Shown in pieces: positions 50,401 through 59,400 of a stretch of 64,000 nt of DNA. Made by a program: the position numbers and the translations under genes. Below the pieces are notes generated by a model that was given only the letters and a program-made list of their open reading frames with translations, was not told where the DNA came from and made no database searches. The DNA comes from Metellina segmentata. Its lineage: Eukaryota > Arthropoda > Arachnida > Araneae > Tetragnathidae. Every line of letters begins with the position of its first letter. The first letter of the stretch is position 1. The stretch covers positions 141,495,608-141,559,607 of the forward strand of contig OX375872.1 of NCBI GenBank assembly GCA_947359465.1, read 5' to 3'.

Positions 50401-53400
50401 TCGATGTTGGCCATTAAAACTATCCCCAAGCAACATCACTGTCAAGTGTCAATGGATTCCCTTTGACCTCAAACCACTCCCCGAAGGAACCTGCAAGATA
50501 TCCCTCGCCTAACTACCTGCTTCTCTACTATGAAAGAAAACCGCCCGATAAAGCGCCTCACAGGACTCTGTCGAAGAATCTCTTTGGGGCGGATTCAGAG
50601 AGTTAAACAATACATTATAACTTAGTGTGGCTTGAAAGTAGTTCCCCCTTCATCTGTTCAGAATTCGAATATATCTAGCATGGGCAGAATGTAATTCTAT
50701 ATGCTCATATTGCAGTGCCGTAACTTAAGGAATTGAACAAATTTTCTTATCCACCTATAAATTACTTTACCAACACACAGTACTTTAATCAAAATAATTA
50801 ACATTTTAAAATTTTGATGAAAATAATTTCTCTTGGCTGTTTCTGTACCTTGATAGAAAAGGACAGATGTCCATTTTGCAAGTTTTAGTAATTCTACTTT
50901 TATTTTCAATGCAGCATACAAAAATACTTTCCAATGTTTAGATTTTTCTTAATATATTGACTCGAGGACATTGATGCCTTTTCTATCATAAATATCTTTA
51001 CCTTGAAGAGATTTGTGTGGATGTAATTCAAAATTGGCAAATTTGGGCATTGGCTCTTTATTTACCAAGAAAAAGATTCATTTGTGTATTCATTAATTTG
51101 TGGATTATGAATTGTACTTATGATTGTTATCTTGAATGTATACTGTATTAATGTGCTATGTAATTATGATTTCTAGGGAGTAGATGGAAGTCGATATGGT
51201 GGATATACTTATGATGCTGTTTGGGTGTATGCCACAGCCCTGGATGCATTGTTTAAAGAAAATAAATCGCATATAGCAACACTACACACTGGCAAAACAT
51301 CTAGGTATGTGGGGTCATTCCATATGGAAACACTTGATGGATGGTGAACCATAATCATATTTTCAAAATTTTTACCATAGATAGATAATAATCAAATCTT
51401 TTAACCTCACATTTTTAAATATTCTCTACAATGTTAGCTAACATACAAGATTTTTATTAATTCATTGGATTTTACAAAATGGTGGCCATCTTGGAATTGC
51501 TCCTGTATAAAATTGCCTTAAAATGAGAACTAATAGCTCAAATTTAGTAATTCTGGTGCCAATTGGAAGCTGTTTACATCAACTAAAAATAATGCTGGTA
51601 CTAATAACCACTAGTATATATACATTTTAATTGTTTTTATAACATTTAAAGTGAAAAAATTACTTTTAAAGATTACAGAGCTGTGAAAATTGAAACCTTA
51701 TATTTTCTCTGAAGCTTGGTTAAAATATTAATTAACAAAGACTGTCAAAAAGTCAGGTTAAATGTGAACATTTAGTTTTATCGACAGAAAATATATCCTA
51801 AACAAACATGAATATACTTTACAAGAGTATATCAATTAAATATTTAAAAATCCATTTCATTCCTGAAATTATTTTAAAAGTTATAGTTAGACCAAAAAAT
51901 TTTATTCTTCAAATTTTACCAAGTTTCAGATAAAAAGTACGAAGGTCCATTTTTTTACATTTAGTTTTAGGAAAATAAAAATGAAAATTTTCTATGGGTC
52001 TTTAAATATATACCCTTTTTCAAAGACTAAGCATGTGGTAAAAAGCTAAAAATTACGTTTGTCTATAATGTGGAATTTTATTGGTAGCTGAATGTTAAGT
52101 GTGTAGCTGCTTTAATTGAATGTTTCACAGAAAATTTTTATTTTTACCATTGGCTCTTCAGCTATACCCTATTTTGAAATACATGCTATGCATAGAATAA
52201 CTTTCACAGACGAAAAAAAATGTTTACATCTGAAATTCTGCTAGCTTAAAATTTATAGATTAGTAAATATTTTACCTAGTTTCAGAGAAAATACAAGGTT
52301 CCATTTTTTACCACCCTATGAAGTTTTAAGAAAGAATTTTTCATTTTACATGTAATTAAAACCATTGATGCAAATTTACCATTGGTTTTCCATACTTACT
52401 CTTGATATAAATTGCTTCCAAATGATACCAAAATTACTCAATTTGAACCATTTGTTCTCAACCTTGGGTCAGTTATAAACAAGTATAAATTTAAGATGTC
52501 CAAAATTTTGCAAAACTGATATCTTTTTAAATTCCTACAACAGCTAATTTTATAATCCTGTATTTCGCTAATAGTTTGTATCAAAACAATGTGTTTGAAT
52601 CGAAACAATTTACTCAACCCATGAGTTTGACAAAACAGTTTGAATGTAATTTATTCTCTTTCATACAGTGAAACTATTGCATATTAAGATTTGTATATGT
52701 TGATAGAGCTAAACTACTTACAATATAATTATCACTTTAATCCCCTATATTGAAATACCCTAGTGTTGCTTCTGCAATTAATATACATTACATTTATACG
52801 TTTTAATTAATTTGTAGATGTATAGACATTTTGGAGTATTTTCTATATTAAATAATAAAATGATACTTTTATGCCTTTAAAACCTTTATACAGGTCTAGA
52901 ATTTTTTAAGGTAATTGAAAGAAATTGAAAACTGTACTTGAGAATTAGACTAGGACTGTTTTGCGTGTTAAATTTTTTGCATTTCAAATACATTTCAACA
53001 ATATAAATTTTAAATGTGTTTTACAATTGAGGATAGTAATCTAATGATATTTGTTGCATAAAACTCATTAGCATATTGAATGGATAGATAACATTTTTTG
53101 TAATATTGTTACTAAAAATATAATTTTTTTTTTAAGATTTGCATTTAATTGTGTATGCAACATAAAATGTTAAATTTCAATTAAATTTAAACTAGCTATA
53201 TATGAGTTTTCAGTATAAATTTATCTCAGTTTATCAGATTCTTATGTGGGATGTTTTTTATTTAAATCTAGGCGTCTTATGGAACTAATCAAGGATACAA
53301 ATTTTAGTGGTGTTACTGGACCACTTTATTTCTTGGGTTCAAGTCGAATATCTGATGTCATCATTTCACAATGGTTCAATTACACATACCGACAAATTGG

Positions 53401-56400
53401 TGTGTATCGTCCTTCTTCACAGAATGAAGGTGTGTTAGATCTTAATGAGACTGAAATAAAGTGGTTGACACCTGGAGGTAGAAAACCAGAAGATTTTGCT
53501 TTAGGTAACTACCCACTCTTTGATGAAGTATTTTTAAAAAATCGCTTTTAGTTGGCAGCCAAAAGGAGATAATATGTATCACAAATTTCATCCTGTTTCA
53601 AATCAAAACTTCAAATGCCAAGAAGTTACTTGTGAGAAAAGGAGAAACATTTAGTTCAAGATGTATATTTTACTGTGTCAAATTCAAAATGATACAACTG
53701 AATGCAGGCATCAGCTTATAAAATTATTGCTTAGAAAATTTATTGTTTGTTTCATCATGTCCTCCTGGCATTAAAATAAGAGGAATGGCAGATTTTAACA
53801 ATCAATTCGGACATTAAGGAATATGGTTCCAAAACTTATTTAATATCCAACATTTGCTTAAAAATGCTCTATTATTAATTTTTATGGAATTGAATAGTTG
53901 CTTGAATATTTATGAAGTTATTTTTGTGTCATAACTATTATAGATTATTATTTCATTAAATGGTTAATGATTTAATGAAAGGAAATATTGATTTCCCAAT
54001 GCTTAATTCAAAGCAGCACTTTCTAAATGGTGATTATCAAAATAATATTTTATTCAGCAACAGGTCTCAATTTATACAACATTACAAAGGGCAAATGTCA
54101 CAGAATTTGCCACCAGTTCACTTATGTGTGTGGCAGCGTTTGCCATGACACTGATAAAGCTGTTAGAATAACAGATTTAGTTTTTTTGTTTTCTACTTAC
54201 AGAAAAGATTAAATGTGATAAAAAATTTATTTTCTGTAATATTAAAAAAGTATTTTCTTAGACTAAATAGGAGACTAATAAGGTATTAAAAATTACCTGG
54301 GTGTGGGACAGTAGTAGAAAAGTTAGTGCAATGAATTTTTCTTGATATTTTCCAAAAATATTTTTATGAAGACAATATATACTATACAATTTTGGTTTAT
54401 CTAATACTATTTAAAATATGAATTTAATTTTTTTTATAGTTCAGCTTATTGCGAGATAACATAATCATACCCAATATTCCAAACAGTGAACCTAATTTTT
54501 ACTTTTCTTTTTCTTAGAGTCTAGTAGTTGTTCAGTTGAAGGCTTGAGAAAACTGCTCAAGGTTTCTTGTGAACTTGCTGTGATAATTGTAAATATTATT
54601 GGATTAACAGTGTTTGCTGCATTGGTACTTTTCGTTGTAATAGCCTACAAGCGCAGGTATGTTTTGATATCTGTATAAATCTTTTAAAAAGTATAATGCA
54701 CACTGAATTTTTAAATTTACATTTTTTAAACTGTTTAACAAAGGACTACTTTAATAACATTAATTTTTATTGCTTTAACTTTAACTCATTCAAAGGATGA
54801 TATATATAAACTTTGTCTTACCGCTTTTTACATTTTGTCTAGATTGTTGTGAAATACTCCGAATGAACCACATACAAAACTACTACCTTTCTGATCATTT
54901 CAATAACTAGCCCTTACCTTTCAAATTAACTTTGATATCATTTTGGAATTCTTTGCTTACTTAGATAACTTATTTCAATAAGTTCTCTATCTTCTGTAGA
55001 TTAAAAAATTATTTAATTAGTCGAAGCAATTGTTTATGAAGGAGGTTACAAATAACCATTCTTCCATTAGTTTATGAAAAATATATTTGAATAAAGCTTG
55101 TTTGTACTGTTCATTTTTATAAATGGGAAAAGTAACATTTTAAATTTTGTACCCAACAGGTATGAAAAGCAAATAAAACTCAGAGAAAAGAGGTGGATGG
55201 AATTAGGTTTAATGGAAGATAGTGGACGATTTGCTCTTGATGAGTGGGAAATGCCACGAGATCACATAGTCATTAATCGGAAGTTGGGTGAAGGTGCTTT
55301 CGGTACAGTATATGGTGGAGAAGCTCATATAAAAGATAAAGGATGGATTGCTGTGGCTGTCAAGACATTAAAAAATGGTGCAAAACCAGAGGAAAAGGTT
55401 ATTCATTATTTTTTAGACCAAATAAAAGCAAGAAAACGTCATATTGAACTGTATATTTTTCAATCATGCATTTTATTGTTTCTAAAAGGTTGCAAAATAT
55501 TTTTCTTTTAGCTAGATTTTCTTAGTGAAGCTGAAATAATGAAACAATTTGACCACATAAATATAGTGAAATTAGTCGGTGTTTGTACTATGGGTGAACC
55601 AGTTTATACTGTAATGGAATTTATGCTGTATGGTGAGTCATTCTTTATTGGAGATGTTTTCTTAGCCTAAAACTTTCATCAGTTGAATATTAGTACTCTT
55701 CAAAATCAAAATTTCAGATTACATTGAATACTTTTCAGGTGATCTCAAGACATATCTGTTAAGTCGTCGTAGTATTGCTGCTGAAAAAGAACGTGTAAAT
55801 AATGATGAAGTTTCAGATAAAAGGCTGACCAATATGGCTTTAGATATTGCTCGTGGTTTAAGTTACCTGGCTGATAAGAAATATGTTCACAGAGATCTAG
55901 CTTGCAGAAACTGTTTGGTAAACATATCAAGATCTGTCAAAATTGCAGACTTCGGCATGTGTAGAGCTATGTACGATTCCGATTACTATAGATACAACAA
56001 GAAAGGTATGTATCCCTTATACAGCCACTTTTTAAAAGGATTTAGAAAGATCAAGTGTTTCATGTGTATTTTGTTAAAATTTCATTTTTCCATTTGAATT
56101 TAATAAACTTTTATCTTATTTTTATCAACATCTTTTCCTTTGCAAAATCATGGAATAAATATTACGATGAACAAATTAAAAAAGTATTACGAATGTGGTG
56201 CATAATTTTCACTACTGTGCTCATTTTATTTAGATGTTATTGAAGTGACTGATTTAAGTGAATTAATTGTATTGAAGGAGTATTCAGTCTTATTTTGCAA
56301 TATATTAGCTGCCCTGTACAATCATCAGCATCAAATGATTCTTAACCTGTTAAGCCATTGATTAGTTGCTTTGCCAGGATCTCATTTCAGAAGGGGCTTA

Positions 56401-59400
56401 AAGTTAAAATGCAATTTTGATGCTAAATGGAAACATGGGCTCATTAAAAAAAATTAATACTCACTAAATATGTTTACTTATATTTTATCTCATTAATATT
56501 AAAACTAGAATTATGTTAGAAAATATAAAAGTAATACATCTCTGCTCTGAGTACTGAAATCGTTTTAAAGTGCTGGTGGGGTATACTACATGAAATAACA
56601 TTAAGTAAATGTTCAAATACTACTCTTTATTTGTCACCCTTGAAGCTATAATGCAATGTGTAGATTGTTTGTCAACTGACATACCCAACTCACATATTCA
56701 TATATTTCCTAGTAAATGATTGATTTAATAAGCTTAATAGTCTACTCTTGAAGCATTAATATTGAAGATATATAAATGTGTGAGTGGTTGTGTCAGTACC
56801 AAACAAATACAGGGTTCCCACGGGTCTTGGAAAGTGCTTATTTTGACTTTCTATTCCTAAAAGCCCTTATAAGTACTTATTTTCTGTCAATAGTCCTTAT
56901 AAAGTGCTTATTTACCTTTGAAAACAAAATTCAATTTTCAAATCCCAATATGTTTCACAATATTTCTGATCTTTTTTTAGATTGATAAAACTTGCTTACA
57001 AGAAAACGAGTGAGATGCCTTATTGCTTCAATTTAAAGAGCTTTTTGAAACAACAGTATCAAAGTATTCAGCATCATTCAAAGACTTTGATCCAAAATAT
57101 GACAGACTATGATTTAGACTACTTTTTAAGTGATTTTTTTACTTAAAGATGCAGCAAGTGAAAAATTATGGAGAGTAATGAAAGTTCTTATGATTTTATC
57201 ACATAGACAAGCTACAGTAGAATGCGGGTTCAGTGTAAATAAATAATTTAAAGATTGAAAACACACACAACACACTTAAAGGAAGAATCTTACATTGCTG
57301 AGACTCATTTATGAGAATGCAAATAATTGTAATGATATTCACACTACAACTATGACAAAAGATATGATAAAAGTTTGTCTCTTCAAGCAAAAATATTTCC
57401 TTCATTTGGAAGAACAACACAAAATTTTAAAAATCAAAAGTTTAGAAAACTATAGAAAAGGAAAATGGAACAACTAAACTACTTAAAATCTAAAAAAGCT
57501 TTTCTTTAAGATGATATTACAGATATGAAAAATTCAGCAGAACTGTCTTAATAAGGCAGAATCTTCTAAAACTATTCTTTTTTATAAAAGCAAATGCACT
57601 GCAGAGAGATATAAGAGAAAATAACATCCGAAATTAAGGAATTAGACAATTCAGATTTCTGAAAAATAAAAAGAAGTCAATTGAAAAACAGATGACTGTA
57701 TCAATACTTATTCAGATTTCAGGATTTATAAAAATGTTTTTCATTGACATATGTAATAGAAATTTAGAAATAATTTTTAAAAGAAAAATCTTTTGGAAAT
57801 AATATGTTCTAATGTTGTTTTTAATACATAATTTTTTTAATATATTTTATTTGTTACAATCGATAAAGTTACATTAGTTCAATCATTATAATTTTACCCT
57901 CCACTTCTTCTTTTCTTTCATATAATTTAATTTCAGGATATTTAAGTAACTAATTTTTTTAAGAAACTTTTTAAACCTTGAATTTTGTGGTAAGTTTAAA
58001 AGTTTTTTCTTGCAGTTTCCATTTTATAATTTGCTTATTTACTTACATATACTACTGATATGTGTACACGTAAATGCCCATATATTAAGTGCTGACATTT
58101 GTAAAATCATACTGGGCTAATTTTGAAAAATCTCATTTTTTTTGTATATTTAAAAAAAAAATAGACTTTAATAATTTTTTTGCATATTACTGTTCTTATA
58201 AGATTAACTAATTTGTAAGAGCATCCCACTTGGTCAAAAATCATGTATTAAATTGTACAATACGGCTTCCACAATGTTTTCTTTAAGTTCTTAGAAAATC
58301 CTTATTTTTCCTTAGAAAGTCCTTATTTTCAATTAGAAAAAAAGTGTAGGAACACTGAAATAATTTCGGGGGTTTTATAATTCCATATGTCCCAGTAAAT
58401 GATTAATTTAACAAACTTAAATAATCTAATAGCTATTATTTATTAGTTTAACATTTTCAGTGACCATAAAAAAAAATCTGGATTATGGTTATTCTTTCTA
58501 AGCCTGTCAATATTCACAATAAACTAGAAAAGCAAGCAGCTACAGTTTTGTGTTTTATACCTGCATTGATAGCAATGACTTCTGTAAAATTGCATTAGTG
58601 GCCTTTGCTTGAATGCTCATCTGTTTAGAATAAATACTCCAGTAAATTAGTTTTTTAACCCTCAAAGGGTTAACATGTATTATTCCACACTACAAACTAT
58701 TGTACATTGATGTTATAAAAACAAGCAGTAAAATTTTAATTATATATACATATATATATATATATATATAAAATTAAAATTTTAATGTTGAACTTCATTT
58801 TAATTTATATTGCATAATAATATATTTTGTAATTTATAAGTTGAGCTTGCATTTTAAGAATTTGTTTGGATACATAAATGTTTCTCAATCTATTTAATCT
58901 CTCAAAACCCTATCTATAAATCTTCTGACCTTATTGAGAAAACTTGATCAGTTTTTAACAGACCTCACTCCAAAAGGAAAAATGTTATTGGCAACCAAAC
59001 TTCATTTTTACAGACGATTCAGAGTAAAGGCTGTTTTTTATTTTAGTTAATTTAGTTAGGCTGAAATTAGCGAATATGCTCAAAATACTAGCTTTTTGTA
59101 TCTAGTTGGGTTTTTTTACTATTAATGCATATTTTCATGCCTTTATCCATGGTATTATATTTTCTAAATGAATCTCCATTACTATGCATAAATTGTATAC
59201 TTTTTCAGTTAAGTTAAAAAAAGCATGAGACTTTTACGACTCATTTTCAGAAACTGTTTTGACCGTCATAGCGAAATGAACATTTTTTCCACATTCCAAT
59301 CTGTACTTTTCTGTGTATGATTGCGAACCATTTGCAACCTTAATGACTGATAAAATGTTTCTTAAGATTCTTTTAAATAATAGATATTCTTTAATTTGTC

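Noticed and set aside
50116..50466. 116-residue plus-strand open frame in VKR intron 10
   Set aside because: Low-complexity hydrophobic and Lys/Phe-rich, no family resemblance, inside a putative mobile element.
53246..53551. Alternative reading of exon 12 running to a stop in the intron (secreted flytrap)
   Set aside because: An ATG-like start in the preceding intron and read-through past a good donor (ttag|gtaact) are not needed; the spliced frame continues exactly into the transmembrane exon.
56810..58357. Open frames in VKR intron 16 considered as extra kinase exons
   Set aside because: They match hAT transposase remnants, and the kinase frame is complete between 56005 and 59460 without them.
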